This document shows, one piece after another, positions 40,378-50,199 of a stretch of 61,775 nt of DNA. Both the position numbers and the translations under genes were made by a program. The stretch is from the NCBI GenBank assembly GCA_937896895.1, contig CALBNV010000064.1, positions 1 through 61,775 on the forward strand, read 5' to 3'. The DNA is from an uncultured Bacteroidales bacterium (lineage in GTDB: Bacteria > Bacteroidota > Bacteroidia > Bacteroidales > F082). The notes below the pieces were generated by a model that saw only the letters and a list, made by a program, of their open reading frames with translations, did not search any database and was not told the DNA's origin. Every line of letters begins with the position of its first letter. Position 1 is the first letter of the stretch.

Positions 40378-42117
40378 ATGGAAAATTTTATCGTTTCAGC
40401 GAGGAAATACAGGCCTGTGACGTTTGAAAGCGTTGTGGGTCAGCAGGCTATAACCTCGACTTTGCAGAATGCGATACGCAACAACACTCTTGCGCAGGCG
40501 TTCCTTTTCTGCGGTCCGAGAGGCGTGGGGAAGACAACATGCGCACGCATCATGGCGAAGACAATCAACTGTTTGCACCCGACCGACGGCATGGAGGCGT
40601 GCAACGAGTGCGAGTCGTGCGTGAGTTTCAACAATAACGCGTCGTTCAATATCTTCGAACTCGACGCCGCGTCGAACAACAGCGTTGAAGACATCCGCAA
40701 CCTCATCGACCAGGTGAGGATACCGCCGCAGATTGGAAAGTACAAAGTGTATATCATAGATGAGGTTCACATGCTTTCCTCCGCCGCCTTCAACGCGTTC
40801 CTGAAAACGCTGGAAGAGCCGCCGGCGTACGCCAAGTTCATCCTTGCCACGACCGAAAAGCACAAGATTCTCCCGACAATCCTGTCACGTTGCCAGATTT
40901 TCGACTTCAAGCGCATCACTGTTGATGACATCGCGAGGCATCTGCAAGGCATCGCCGCGAAGGAAGGCGTCAACGCAGAAGAAGAGGCACTCAACATCAT
41001 AGCGCAGAAAGCCGACGGCGCCCTCCGTGACGCACTGTCGATATTCGATCAGATGGTGAGCTTCTCGGGCAGCAACATCACTTACAAAGATGTCATCACA
41101 AACCTCAATGTCCTTGACTATGAATATTATTTCAGGGCCGTTGACAATATCTTGGCCAATGACATCAACTCGATATTGCTGCTGCTGAACGATGTCGTGA
41201 ACAAAGGCTTCGACCCCCAGAATTTCATTCAGGGTCTTGCGAGCCATCTGCGCAACCTGCTCTTAGGCAAGGACGCTCGCGTGACAGGACTCATGGAGGT
41301 CAGCAGTCAGCTGAAAACGAGGTATTCGCAGCAGTCGTCGCAGTGCAGCAATACGTTCCTGCTCAAGGCGTTAGACCTTGCCAACGAGTGTGACATCAAT
41401 TTCAGGGGCGCCAACAACAAGAGGCTTCACCTCGAAATCACACTCCTGAAGATGACACAGTGCTTCTCGCAGCCTGTTCAACCTCAACCGGTTCAGCAAC
41501 AACCTGTGGCACAACCTCAACCTGTGGCAAAACCCATGCCAATTCAGCCCCAGCCGGTGGCACAGCCCCAAGCAATGGCACAGCCTCAACCGGTACAGCA
41601 GCCTGTCGCCGCCGCTCCCGCCGAGCCGCCCCGTCCGGTTCAGACTCCAAGTCCCGCCAGAACAGTCGGACGCGTACACCGTTCTAATACTGTTTCCATT
41701 AACGAGGAAGAAAAGAAAGCTCCCGTCGCGGAGGTCCAGGAAGAGGTAAGGAACGCCCCTTTTACGGTCGAGATGCTGACGGCAGCGTGGAAGGAATTCG
41801 TTGACACTCACAAAGATAAGTGTCCGATTTTCGTCGCCGGCATCGGGAAATACACCCCCACGCTCAATGACAACAATGTCATCGATTATCAGATTGACAA
41901 CGTCCTCGTGGCAAACGACCTGAATAACATGGCTTTGCTGCGCGAACATCTCACAAAGAGGCTGAATAACAATCAGTTCACTCTTGTACATCATATCATT
42001 GAAAAGCCAGTTGACGAGATTGCCTACACCGACAGAAGCAAGTTCGAGAAGATGTCGGAGTACAATCCCAACGTCCTGACGTTGAAAAACGGCTTAGGCC
42101 TCGTTGTTGACATATAA
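40378..42117 (+). CDS. dnaX: DNA polymerase III subunit gamma/tau
   Basis: A 579-residue clamp-loader ATPase. Walker A is GPRGVGKT (46-53); a zinc module with Cys in NCLHPTDGMEACNECESC follows; Walker B is IIDEVHML; sensor I is LATTEKHKILPTILSRCQIF. After the three AAA+ collar domains comes a Pro/Gln-rich tail with repeated QPVAQPQPV-like units (364-420), then a C-terminal domain. It loads the sliding clamp at the replication fork. The ATG at 40378 is used; a TTG three bases earlier is unlikely. Confidence 0.96.
   Translation: MENFIVSARKYRPVTFESVVGQQAITSTLQNAIRNNTLAQAFLFCGPRGVGKTTCARIMAKTINCLHPTDGMEACNECESCVSFNNNASFNIFELDAASNNSVEDIRNLIDQVRIPPQIGKYKVYIIDEVHMLSSAAFNAFLKTLEEPPAYAKFILATTEKHKILPTILSRCQIFDFKRITVDDIARHLQGIAAKEGVNAEEEALNIIAQKADGALRDALSIFDQMVSFSGSNITYKDVITNLNVLDYEYYFRAVDNILANDINSILLLLNDVVNKGFDPQNFIQGLASHLRNLLLGKDARVTGLMEVSSQLKTRYSQQSSQCSNTFLLKALDLANECDINFRGANNKRLHLEITLLKMTQCFSQPVQPQPVQQQPVAQPQPVAKPMPIQPQPVAQPQAMAQPQPVQQPVAAAPAEPPRPVQTPSPARTVGRVHRSNTVSINEEEKKAPVAEVQEEVRNAPFTVEMLTAAWKEFVDTHKDKCPIFVAGIGKYTPTLNDNNVIDYQIDNVLVANDLNNMALLREHLTKRLNNNQFTLVHHIIEKPVDEIAYTDRSKFEKMSEYNPNVLTLKNGLGLVVDI
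41468..41640 (+). repeat. Imperfect coding repeats in dnaX
   Basis: Degenerate units encoding QPQPV / QQPVA / AQPQ repeat about ten times, forming the flexible linker of the gamma/tau protein. Such linkers vary freely in length. Confidence 0.7.
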
Positions 42118-42150
42118 CGGCGTTTTTTCGTCGCCAAAAAATTTTTTAAG

Positions 42151-42708
42151 ATGAGTTTCAAAAAATGGTTCGGTAAAACATACCTCAGACTTCGCGGCTG
42201 GACGGTCGTCGGTGATATTCCAGATGATGTGAAGAAATGTCTGATAATAGAGGCTCCTCACACGAGCATCGAGGATTTCATCATCGGGAAGTGTTTTTTC
42301 TGGGTGCGTGACAAAAAAGTGAAGTTCCTTGTGAAGAAGGAGTTTTTCGACAATTTTGTGCTGCGTTGGATCCTGAACAGGGCGGGAGGCATTCCCGTTG
42401 ACAGGAGCCGCGGGAACAACATGGTTGTGAAAACAGCAGCGGTCTTCAAGCAATATGAAGAACTTTACATCGTTATCTGTCCGGAAGGCACGCGAAAGCG
42501 CGTCGAACGCTGGAAACGCGGATTCTATTACATATCGGAGTTGGCCAAGGTGCCGGTTGTCATGGGGTTCATCGATTTCAAGACCAAGACGTGCGGCTAT
42601 GGCCCGATGTTTTACCCTTCCGGTGATTTCGACGCCGACTGGAAACAGATTGAAGATTTCTACAGAGGAATGCAAGGTAAGGTGAAAGGATATTTTAACC
42701 TTGAATAA
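42151..42708 (+). CDS. 1-acyl-glycerol-3-phosphate acyltransferase-like protein (PlsC family)
   Basis: A 185-residue short acyltransferase. Motif I HTSIED contains His37 and Asp42 in the catalytic HX4D arrangement; NRAGGIPVDRSRGN resembles motif II and VICPEGTRKRVERWKRG is motif III. It should transfer an acyl chain to a lipid precursor at the membrane. It lies 33 bp after dnaX and 27 bp before the M23 peptidase gene and may be read with both. Confidence 0.88.
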   Translation: MSFKKWFGKTYLRLRGWTVVGDIPDDVKKCLIIEAPHTSIEDFIIGKCFFWVRDKKVKFLVKKEFFDNFVLRWILNRAGGIPVDRSRGNNMVVKTAAVFKQYEELYIVICPEGTRKRVERWKRGFYYISELAKVPVVMGFIDFKTKTCGYGPMFYPSGDFDADWKQIEDFYRGMQGKVKGYFNLE

Positions 42709-42735
42709 CAAGTTGTTACATGATTATAATAGGTG

Positions 42736-43599
42736 ATGAGTTTTTTCAAAGATTTCAAGAGTAAGTTTAAAGTTGTCATCCTTCATGCCGACACGTATGA
42801 AGAGAAAGGACGTTTTCACACCAGCAAGATGAATGTCACCGTATTCATATTGCTGGCGGTGCTGCTTATCATCGCAGCAACTACTTCGCTCATCTTTTTC
42901 ACGTCAATCCGCGAGCTGATTCCCGGCTACACCGATGTCACGCTTGACCGTCGCGTATATCAGATTGAACGCGCTTCCGATTCGATAGAGACGGTGTTGA
43001 GACAGAAGGACTTATATATCGAAAATCTCCGCCGCATCATTTTTGAGGAGGAGACGGCCGATGACAGCCTTGAGGCCGTGGCATCAGTTAATAAAGGTGT
43101 GAAGCCTGTGATGAAGCTGCGTGACGAGAAGTCGGAGCGTGACAGTCTGTTCAGAGTCAGGTATGAGGCGGAGATGATGAAGAACCTCATCAGCGCCGTC
43201 GGTTCTGAGGGGGAAGAGAGTCTCCCGTCGTTCGTCAGTCCGTGCGAGGGCACTATAGCCAGCAGGTTTGACGCCGGTTCAAAGCATTTCGGCATCGACA
43301 TCGTCTCTCCGTCAAAGACCGCCGTCACCGCTGTGGCCGATGGCGTCGTCATTCTTTCCGAATTGACCGAAGAGAAAGACTATATCATTGTCGTTCAACA
43401 TAATAACAATGTGATTTCAATTTACAGACACAACACTTCGCTCTTGCATTATGAAGGCGACAACGTGAATGCAGGCGATGCGATAGCAATCATCGGAGGT
43501 GCGAACGACCAGCCCAAAGGTGCGCATCTTCATTTGGAATTATGGCTTAATGGAGAGCCTGTCAACCCCGAAGATTATATTTCTTTTGGTGAAAAGTAG
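42736..43599 (+). CDS. M23 family (LytM/lysostaphin-like) peptidase, membrane anchored
   Basis: A 287-residue protein with one membrane helix (about 34-57), a periplasmic coiled-coil (SDSIETVLRQKDLYIENLRR) and a C-terminal LytM domain with HFGIDIVSP and GAHLHLELWLNG, where the first His and Asp and the HLH motif are metal ligands. All expected ligands are present. Enzymes of this type cut peptidoglycan cross-links or activate amidases. The ATG at 42736 is preceded by AGGTG; a GTG at 42733 would add one residue. Confidence 0.9.
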   Translation: MSFFKDFKSKFKVVILHADTYEEKGRFHTSKMNVTVFILLAVLLIIAATTSLIFFTSIRELIPGYTDVTLDRRVYQIERASDSIETVLRQKDLYIENLRRIIFEEETADDSLEAVASVNKGVKPVMKLRDEKSERDSLFRVRYEAEMMKNLISAVGSEGEESLPSFVSPCEGTIASRFDAGSKHFGIDIVSPSKTAVTAVADGVVILSELTEEKDYIIVVQHNNNVISIYRHNTSLLHYEGDNVNAGDAIAIIGGANDQPKGAHLHLELWLNGEPVNPEDYISFGEK

Positions 43600-43619
43600 T
43601 TTGATATGGCAATTTTTAG

Positions 43620-43627
43620 TATCTTTG
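43620..43627 (+). promoter_or_regulatory. -7 promoter box of rseP
   Basis: TATCTTTG, exact TAnnTTTG fit, 34 bp before the ATG at 43662. Confidence 0.75.
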
Positions 43628-43661
43628 CGCCCAAAAATAAAAACGCTAACGAAAATACAAG

Positions 43662-45131
43662 ATGACAATATTAATAAAGGTAGTTCAACTCATTCTTGCA
43701 TTGTCTATCCTCGTGATTATCCACGAGTTCGGGCATTTCATAGCCTCCAGAATCTTCGGCGTGAGAGTCGAGAAATTCTATATGTTCTTCGATACGAAAT
43801 TCTCTATTTTCAGATGTAAAAAGGTAAACGGGAAGTGGAGATTCAAGTTTTTCTGCAAGAATGAGCCGGAAAAATACAACACGACAGAACACATCGACCC
43901 TGTAACGAACAAGAAGTCATACACATACGAGCCGATAGACCTCTCCACCTTGCCGGAAGACGACTGGCGCAGGGCTGAAGACGCGACCGAGTTCGGCCTC
44001 GGCTGGATCCCGCTCGGCGGCTATTGCAAGATTGCCGGCATGGTCGATGAATCGATGGACCAGGCGCAGATGGCGCAGGAGCCGCAACCGTGGGAGTTCC
44101 GCACGAAACCGGCATGGCAACGCCTCATCATCATGGTCGGCGGAGTGTTCATGAACGTGGTTCTCGCAATGATTCTGTATATCGGACTGACAGCGAGCTA
44201 CGGCGAGCAGTACCTCTCCACGGCGGAAGTCAACAAAAACGGAATCTCCGTCGATAGCCTCGCCTATTCGTTCGGCCTCCGCGATGGCGACAAGATTATC
44301 TCCATCGATGGGAAATATGTCGAGAATTTTTATAAGATACCATTAGAACTCGTCCTTGAAAACACCCAATATGTTGAGGTTGAACGTGATGGCAAGAACA
44401 TGAAAGTCTATCTCCCCGATGACGCAGTGAGGAAAATCCTCAAGCATCAGACGTCATTCATCAGCTACAGGTCGAAGTTCGTAGTGTCTGAAGTGGTGGA
44501 AGGCGGCGCCGCCGAGAAGGCAGGCATCATGGTCGGTGACAGAATTGTCGGAATCAACGACATCGCGACACCTTATTTTCAGGATTTCAAAAAGGAGATA
44601 GTGAATTTCTCAAGTCAGGATGTGAGAATCTCACTTGTAAGAAATTCAGACACAATAACTTGTCAGGTTCATGTACCGGAAAACGGCACAATAGGTGTCG
44701 TGACGGCCTTCGACTTGGAGTTCTCGACTAAGGAATACACTTTCTGGCAGGCTGTGCCGCGCGGGTTATCGAGGACATTCAATGAGATCAGCGATTACTG
44801 GAAGCAGGTGAAACTCATCTTCACGCCGAGCACAGGCGCGTACGAGAGTCTCGGCGGTTTCATCGCAATCGGCAGCATCTTCCCCGACAGCTTCCAATGG
44901 GAGCAGTTCTGGCGCATGACGGCACTGCTCTCAATCATACTCGCCGTGATGAACATCCTTCCGATACCCGGTCTCGACGGCGGACACGTGCTGTTCCTGC
45001 TGTTTGAGGTGGTGACACGCCGCAAGTTGAGCGACAAGTTCATTGAGAAAGCGACAACAGTGGGTTTCATATTCCTTCTCATCCTTATCATTTACGCTAA
45101 CGGCAACGATGTCGTCAAACTGTTCCGATGA
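43662..45131 (+). CDS. rseP: Site-2 zinc metalloprotease RseP
   Basis: A 489-residue intramembrane protease. The zinc site HEFGH is at 21-25 in the first helix. A PDZ region (VVEGGAAEKAGIMVGDRIVG and an earlier one) occupies the periplasmic loop, and NILPIPGLDGGHVLF provides the third zinc ligand near the C-terminus. It cuts membrane proteins such as anti-sigma factors and remnant signal peptides. A long cytoplasmic insertion (about 35-100) between the first helix and the next is typical of Bacteroidota members. Confidence 0.95.
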   Translation: MTILIKVVQLILALSILVIIHEFGHFIASRIFGVRVEKFYMFFDTKFSIFRCKKVNGKWRFKFFCKNEPEKYNTTEHIDPVTNKKSYTYEPIDLSTLPEDDWRRAEDATEFGLGWIPLGGYCKIAGMVDESMDQAQMAQEPQPWEFRTKPAWQRLIIMVGGVFMNVVLAMILYIGLTASYGEQYLSTAEVNKNGISVDSLAYSFGLRDGDKIISIDGKYVENFYKIPLELVLENTQYVEVERDGKNMKVYLPDDAVRKILKHQTSFISYRSKFVVSEVVEGGAAEKAGIMVGDRIVGINDIATPYFQDFKKEIVNFSSQDVRISLVRNSDTITCQVHVPENGTIGVVTAFDLEFSTKEYTFWQAVPRGLSRTFNEISDYWKQVKLIFTPSTGAYESLGGFIAIGSIFPDSFQWEQFWRMTALLSIILAVMNILPIPGLDGGHVLFLLFEVVTRRKLSDKFIEKATTVGFIFLLILIIYANGNDVVKLFR

Positions 45132-45232
45132 GGGTGCTATATTAATAAGGTGTTGAAAACTTGTTGAAAACATTGCGAGGCATACAATAAATAAAATAAC
45201 GAATCGTTTTTGAAAGGTTAAAAAATTAAGAC

Positions 45233-46192
45233 GTGCGAACATTGAGAAATATATTGCTTGTGGTGGTTGTCGTTGTGATGACCAAGGGATTGTGTGCCCA
45301 GCAAGCCCCGATGTTCACTAATTACAGCAGTTCATACGCAATGGTCAACCCGGGTTTTTACGGATTGAGTGAGGGAGTCAATATAAGCAGTATCTACAGG
45401 GATCAGTACACTGGCTTTAATGATTATGCCACCGGCACGAGGGTGTCGCCGCGCACTTTTCTCATCTCCGCCGACCTCCCGATACCAGCCGCGTTGGGCG
45501 GTTTCGGTCTCTCGATAGTCAAGGATCAGCTTGGTTTTGAAGACAATATTGGCATGAATCTCGGTTATTCCTACCACCTTGACCTCGGTGCAGGGACGAT
45601 GGGCATAGGTCTCGCGTTGAATTTCACGAACAGAGTCGTCGATTTCACGCTTGCCAGACCACTTGTGGACAACGACCAGGCCATTCCGAACGACAAACAG
45701 ACCGATATGCTTTTCGATGCTAACCTCGGCGTGTTCTACATGATTCCGGAGACGTTTTACGTGGCGGCGTCTGTGACAAGCCTCTTGGAAACGAAAGGGA
45801 AGGTGCTGTCGGCTAATGCCACGTCAAGCGCGAGTTTTGTCGGTGACAGGACTTTTTATCTTGTCGCAGGTTATGAATATCAGTTCGTTAACTCGCTGTT
45901 CAAGATCAATCCGTTGATGTGTCTGATGAGCGACATCGCAAACACACAGTTTAACATCGGAATGAAAGGCTGGTACAACGACAAGTTCTGGGTTGGTTTG
46001 AATTACCGTTACGAGGAGTCTGTTGCCGTCATGGCTGGATTCAGCATCAAAGGGTTGCTGCTTTCGTATGCCTACGACATCAATACCATGGGAATCGGCC
46101 TTAAGGGTTCGCACGAGGTGTCGTTGAGCTATTGCTTCAAGTTGAATTTGGACAAATCGCCACGCATATACAGGAGCGCAAGGTATTTGTAA
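45233..46192 (+). CDS. PorP/SprF family T9SS outer-membrane protein
   Basis: A 319-residue protein with signal peptide (cleavage after LCAQ) and the PorP/SprF opening QQAPMFTNYSSSYAMVNPGF, followed by an outer-membrane barrel of about 14 strands (LDLGAGTMGIGLALNFTNRV, MGIGLKGSHEVSLSYCFKL). PorP-type proteins tie the T9SS GldK/GldN ring or specific cargo to the outer membrane. The start is a GTG at 45233; no ATG gives an intact signal peptide. It lies 130 bp upstream of gldK, the usual porP-gldKLMN order. Confidence 0.9.
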   Translation: MRTLRNILLVVVVVVMTKGLCAQQAPMFTNYSSSYAMVNPGFYGLSEGVNISSIYRDQYTGFNDYATGTRVSPRTFLISADLPIPAALGGFGLSIVKDQLGFEDNIGMNLGYSYHLDLGAGTMGIGLALNFTNRVVDFTLARPLVDNDQAIPNDKQTDMLFDANLGVFYMIPETFYVAASVTSLLETKGKVLSANATSSASFVGDRTFYLVAGYEYQFVNSLFKINPLMCLMSDIANTQFNIGMKGWYNDKFWVGLNYRYEESVAVMAGFSIKGLLLSYAYDINTMGIGLKGSHEVSLSYCFKLNLDKSPRIYRSARYL

Positions 46193-46257
46193 TGTGCGTT
46201 GTTGAAAAAAATATGGCGATGTTGGAAAATAAATGTAAAGGTAAATGAAAAAAATGC

Positions 46258-46265
46258 TAATTTTG
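46258..46265 (+). promoter_or_regulatory. -7 promoter box of gldKLMN
   Basis: TAATTTTG fits TAnnTTTG, 57 bp before the gldK ATG. It allows gldKLMN transcription independent of the porP-like gene. Confidence 0.6.
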
Positions 46266-46321
46266 GCGCTCGAAAAAATGCGTTTTTGTATAAGGAAAAA
46301 GAATAAAATAACGACTATAAA

Positions 46322-47689
46322 ATGAAGAAATTTTTGTTATTAAGCCTCGTTGCTGCTGTCCTCGTCGGATGCACGAGTTCAAATCAGGGTGAATTGGTAG
46401 GTGTCAGAAAGAAGTCAAAGCCGTTTTATCAGCCGGATCCATACGGTATGGTGTTTGTCCCGATGGGCAGTTACACCATGGGGGTTGGTGGTCAGGATAT
46501 TGCTTCCACCAATGTTGCACAGGCGAAGACCATCTCGGTATCAGCGTTTTACATGGATGAAACTGAGATCACGAATAACGAATACCGTGAGTTTGTGTAT
46601 TATGTGAAGGACTCCATCGCCCGTACATTGCTCGGCGAAGTTGATCCAGAGAAGTATCTCATCACAGAAAACCGCAAGACAGGTGAAGTCTATGACCCGC
46701 CGTATCTCAATTGGGACGAGAAGATAGAGTGGAGAACCGACAATCAGGATTACAGAGATGCTCTTGAGGATATGTATATCCCTGAGGGCGAGCGTTATTT
46801 CGGAAAGAAAGAGATTGACGCAAGAAAGCTTTTCTATGAATATTATTGGATTGACCTTCAGGCGGCTGCGAGAAAAGAGTTCAAATCGGATGCCGACTTC
46901 CACAATGCAGGTTTTGCTAACCGTCCGCAGGGCATGACCGACCGTTCGGTTTATGTGAAGAAGGAAAGCATCAATGTGTATCCTGACACATTGGCATGGA
47001 TTCACGACTATTCATACTCATTCAACGACCCGTTGACGGAGAAATATTTCTGGCATCAGGCATACGACAACTATCCTGTCGTGGGTGTCAACTGGAATCA
47101 GGCGCGTGCATTCTGCATCTGGCGCACCAAGAAACTCAACCAGTATCTTTCAGGTCAGAAGAACACCCCGATGCTCTCGGAGTTCCGTCTCCCGACAGAA
47201 GCCGAATGGGAATGGGCTGCACGCGGCGGCAATATCCTCAACCCGTATCCGTGGGGCGGTCCGTATGCACGTAACGACAAGGGCTGTCTGCTCGCGAACT
47301 ACAAGCCGCTCCGTGGCAATTACATCGCCGATGGCGGTCTCCGCACACTCATCGTAGGCCACTATCCGTCAAACGACTGGGGTCTCTACGATATGGCCGG
47401 CAACGTGGCTGAATGGACAAACAGCGCATACGACCCCGTGTCGTACAACTTCACGTGGGACATGAACCCTAACTACACATACACAGCTAAAGATACAGAC
47501 GACCCCGTCATGAAGAGGAAAGTCGTCCGCGGCGGTTCATGGAAAGACATTTCATACTACCTCCAGGTCACGACACGCGACTATGAGTATCAGGACACAG
47601 CGAAATGCTACATCGGTTTCCGCTGCATCCAGCCTTACCTCGGCAGAAACAAAGGCGATAACCCGAATAAGGCATCAAGAGTTTATTAG
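46322..47689 (+). CDS. gldK: GldK/PorK, T9SS ring lipoprotein
   Basis: A 455-residue lipoprotein (VLVGC, Cys17) with a formylglycine-generating-enzyme-like (FGE-sulfatase) fold: FVPMGSYTMGVGGQD, VGVNWNQARAFCIWRTKKLN, LPTEAEWEWAARGGN, GLYDMAGNVAEWTNS and KVVRGGSWKD. In the T9SS this protein forms, with GldN, a large periplasmic ring under the outer membrane. The first of four co-directional genes. Confidence 0.95.
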   Translation: MKKFLLLSLVAAVLVGCTSSNQGELVGVRKKSKPFYQPDPYGMVFVPMGSYTMGVGGQDIASTNVAQAKTISVSAFYMDETEITNNEYREFVYYVKDSIARTLLGEVDPEKYLITENRKTGEVYDPPYLNWDEKIEWRTDNQDYRDALEDMYIPEGERYFGKKEIDARKLFYEYYWIDLQAAARKEFKSDADFHNAGFANRPQGMTDRSVYVKKESINVYPDTLAWIHDYSYSFNDPLTEKYFWHQAYDNYPVVGVNWNQARAFCIWRTKKLNQYLSGQKNTPMLSEFRLPTEAEWEWAARGGNILNPYPWGGPYARNDKGCLLANYKPLRGNYIADGGLRTLIVGHYPSNDWGLYDMAGNVAEWTNSAYDPVSYNFTWDMNPNYTYTAKDTDDPVMKRKVVRGGSWKDISYYLQVTTRDYEYQDTAKCYIGFRCIQPYLGRNKGDNPNKASRVY

Positions 47690-47739
47690 GAGAGAATAAG
47701 TAATTAACAGAAGTAATAATCAGAAATTTTTTTAGAGTT

Positions 47740-48441
47740 ATGAGTAAATTTTATGAAAAGCGCGGCTATAAGAATTTCATGGCGAAACTCTATGGCATTG
47801 GCGCATCAGTAGTTCTCGTCGGTGCATTGTTTAAACTTACCCACATGCCATTGTTCGGATGGACAGGTGCAGCTAACTTCATGTTGACCCTCGGTCTTCT
47901 CACAGAAGCAGTCATCTTCTTCTTCTCAGCATTCGAACCGCCGCATGTCGAACCAGACTGGAGCTTGGTGTTCCCGGAATTTGCATATGCATACCACGGA
48001 GTCGAGACAGACCCTTCAAAGAAAACAACATTGACTGGTAAGAATAATTCATCAGACAACTTCAATCAGATTCTTGAAAGCGCGAACCTCGATCAGGAAA
48101 CACTGAGGAAATTTGGTGCCGGCATCAACAAACTCGGTGAGACAGCAAGCCAGCTCGCAGACCTCAGCGGAGCGGTCGCGGCGACAAGTGAATACACTAA
48201 AGTCATGCGTAAGGCAACTGACTCGGTCGCTGCACTCGAAGTACAGCTCCAGACAGCAGAGTCAGTGGCAGAGACAAACAAGAAGTTCAACGCCACAATG
48301 GCCCAGTATATAGAAAAAGTCAACGCATCAGCAACAACACAGGAAGCTCTCAACCATCAGATGACAGACCTGTCAAAACGTATGGCAGCAATGAACACAG
48401 TCTATGGCAACATGCTTTCAGCAATGAATTACAAGGCCTGA
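47740..48441 (+). CDS. gldL: GldL/PorL, T9SS motor membrane protein
   Basis: A 233-residue protein with two membrane helices near the N-terminus (about 21-38, GIGASVVLVGALFKL, and 45-68) containing the charged and polar residues used for proton flow, then a long cytoplasmic helical domain. GldL and GldM form the proton-driven rotary motor that powers T9SS export. It starts 51 bp after gldK. Confidence 0.95.
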   Translation: MSKFYEKRGYKNFMAKLYGIGASVVLVGALFKLTHMPLFGWTGAANFMLTLGLLTEAVIFFFSAFEPPHVEPDWSLVFPEFAYAYHGVETDPSKKTTLTGKNNSSDNFNQILESANLDQETLRKFGAGINKLGETASQLADLSGAVAATSEYTKVMRKATDSVAALEVQLQTAESVAETNKKFNATMAQYIEKVNASATTQEALNHQMTDLSKRMAAMNTVYGNMLSAMNYKA

Positions 48442-48485
48442 CATTTCTTCTACCATTAATTTGTTAACCTAAAAAAAGATAAGAA

Positions 48486-50189
48486 ATGGCAGGATTTAAA
48501 GAAACCCCAAGGCAGAAGATGATCTCCATGATGTATCTGGTGCTCACCGCTTTGCTTGCGTTGAATGTGTCGGCAGACATCCTCGATGCCTTCGCTATCG
48601 TCAACGATGGTTTGGAAAAAACCAACGCCAGCACGGAGAGCAAGATTGAAGATTACTACAGGACATTCGAACAACAGTATAACAAACAGCCTGAGAAAGT
48701 TCAGCAATATTGGGACAAAGCCCAGCTCATCCGTAAAAAGACAGATGAGATTATCAACTATATCGAAAATGAAATCAAGGTCCCTATGGTCCTTCAGACA
48801 GAAAACATCGAGTCAGTTGAAATGCTTCTCAACCCGAAAGATGCTGACAAACCTCTCATCAGAAACGCACAAAAGGCAGACCCTAAAAACCGCCGTGTAT
48901 TCTACGAGTTCAACCTTAAGAACATTGACTCTAAAGACAAGTATGACGCGACGACAACATTCATGATTGAACAGGGTCACGCAACAGAATTCAAGAACAA
49001 ACTCAAAGAATACCGTGAGTTCGTTATCAACGCATTGGACGAAGTCGGCATCCACGGCTATGGTCATAACGTCGGCCTCCTCACAGATGAAGACGCAGAT
49101 GGCAACAAGATTGTCTATACTGACGGGAACGGCTCAGAACTCGACTGGGAACACAAGAACTTTGAAAACATCATCCTCACGGCTGAGATAGCCATCACCA
49201 ACAAGATTGTCGGCGAGATTCAGACAACTGAATATGATGCCATCACAGAATTGTTCAAGAGCATCGGTGCCACTGACTATAAGTTCAACTCACTTGAGGC
49301 GAGAGTGCTTCCGAAGAGCACATACGTCCTCGTCGGTCAGGACTATGAGGCGGAGGTGTTCATCGCCGCTCAAGATACGATGACAAAATTCGATGTCAGA
49401 TACGCGATGGGAGTCGAGAAATTCCAAAGCAACGGCAGCAACGGCAACTCGATTCAGAGCGCAGGTGGCATCGTGAGACTGAAATTCCCGGCAACGAAAC
49501 CTGGAATACAGAACTATGCCGGTGTCATCGAGATGCAAGACCCTGTCACGGGTGAGATTGTGCCTTATCCATTCTCGGCACGCTACACAGTCGCTCCACC
49601 TTCAGCGACAATCGCACCGACACAGATGATGATATTCTATCAAGGTCTTAAGAACCCTATCTCAGTGTCAGCACCTGGTGTCGCCAACGATAAGATCGAC
49701 GTCACGGTCTCAAACGGTGCCAAACTTACAAGAGGCACGGAAGCCGGAACATACATGGTCGAGGTGCCGGCAGGCGTTAAGACAGTGAAAGTGACAGCCA
49801 CAGGCAGCATCGACGGCAAGTCGGTTGTCCTCGGCAGCTATGACTTCCGCGTGAAACGCGTTCCAAGCCCTGAAGCTCAGATCGGCGGTGTGTCAAACGG
49901 CAAGGTCGCAAAAGACGATGTCCTCGCAGCAGGCGGTATCATCCCTGATATGGGCGACTTCGAGTTCGGCGACTACACGTACAAGATCGTTTCGTTCAAA
50001 CTCTCCACCTTCATCGGCGGCGACATCAAAGAAGCAGGTACAAACAAAGGTGGCGCTTTCAACGCCGAGACAAGAAAGTTTATCCAGAATGCTAAACACG
50101 GACAGAAACTCTTCTTCGAAAACATTCAGGCACAAGGCCCGGACGGCGCAACACGTACTCTGAACCCTGTTAACATTGAAATCAAATAA
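48486..50189 (+). CDS. gldM: GldM/PorM, T9SS motor and periplasmic shaft
   Basis: A 567-residue protein: N-terminal membrane helix in KMISMMYLVLTALLALNVSA, then four periplasmic domains forming the shaft that reaches the GldK/GldN ring. Family phrases include ETPRQKMISMMYLVL and SADILDAFAIVNDGLEKTN. It starts 45 bp after gldL. Complete length for the family. Confidence 0.95.
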   Translation: MAGFKETPRQKMISMMYLVLTALLALNVSADILDAFAIVNDGLEKTNASTESKIEDYYRTFEQQYNKQPEKVQQYWDKAQLIRKKTDEIINYIENEIKVPMVLQTENIESVEMLLNPKDADKPLIRNAQKADPKNRRVFYEFNLKNIDSKDKYDATTTFMIEQGHATEFKNKLKEYREFVINALDEVGIHGYGHNVGLLTDEDADGNKIVYTDGNGSELDWEHKNFENIILTAEIAITNKIVGEIQTTEYDAITELFKSIGATDYKFNSLEARVLPKSTYVLVGQDYEAEVFIAAQDTMTKFDVRYAMGVEKFQSNGSNGNSIQSAGGIVRLKFPATKPGIQNYAGVIEMQDPVTGEIVPYPFSARYTVAPPSATIAPTQMMIFYQGLKNPISVSAPGVANDKIDVTVSNGAKLTRGTEAGTYMVEVPAGVKTVKVTATGSIDGKSVVLGSYDFRVKRVPSPEAQIGGVSNGKVAKDDVLAAGGIIPDMGDFEFGDYTYKIVSFKLSTFIGGDIKEAGTNKGGAFNAETRKFIQNAKHGQKLFFENIQAQGPDGATRTLNPVNIEIK

Positions 50190-50199
50190 ATTTTGAAAT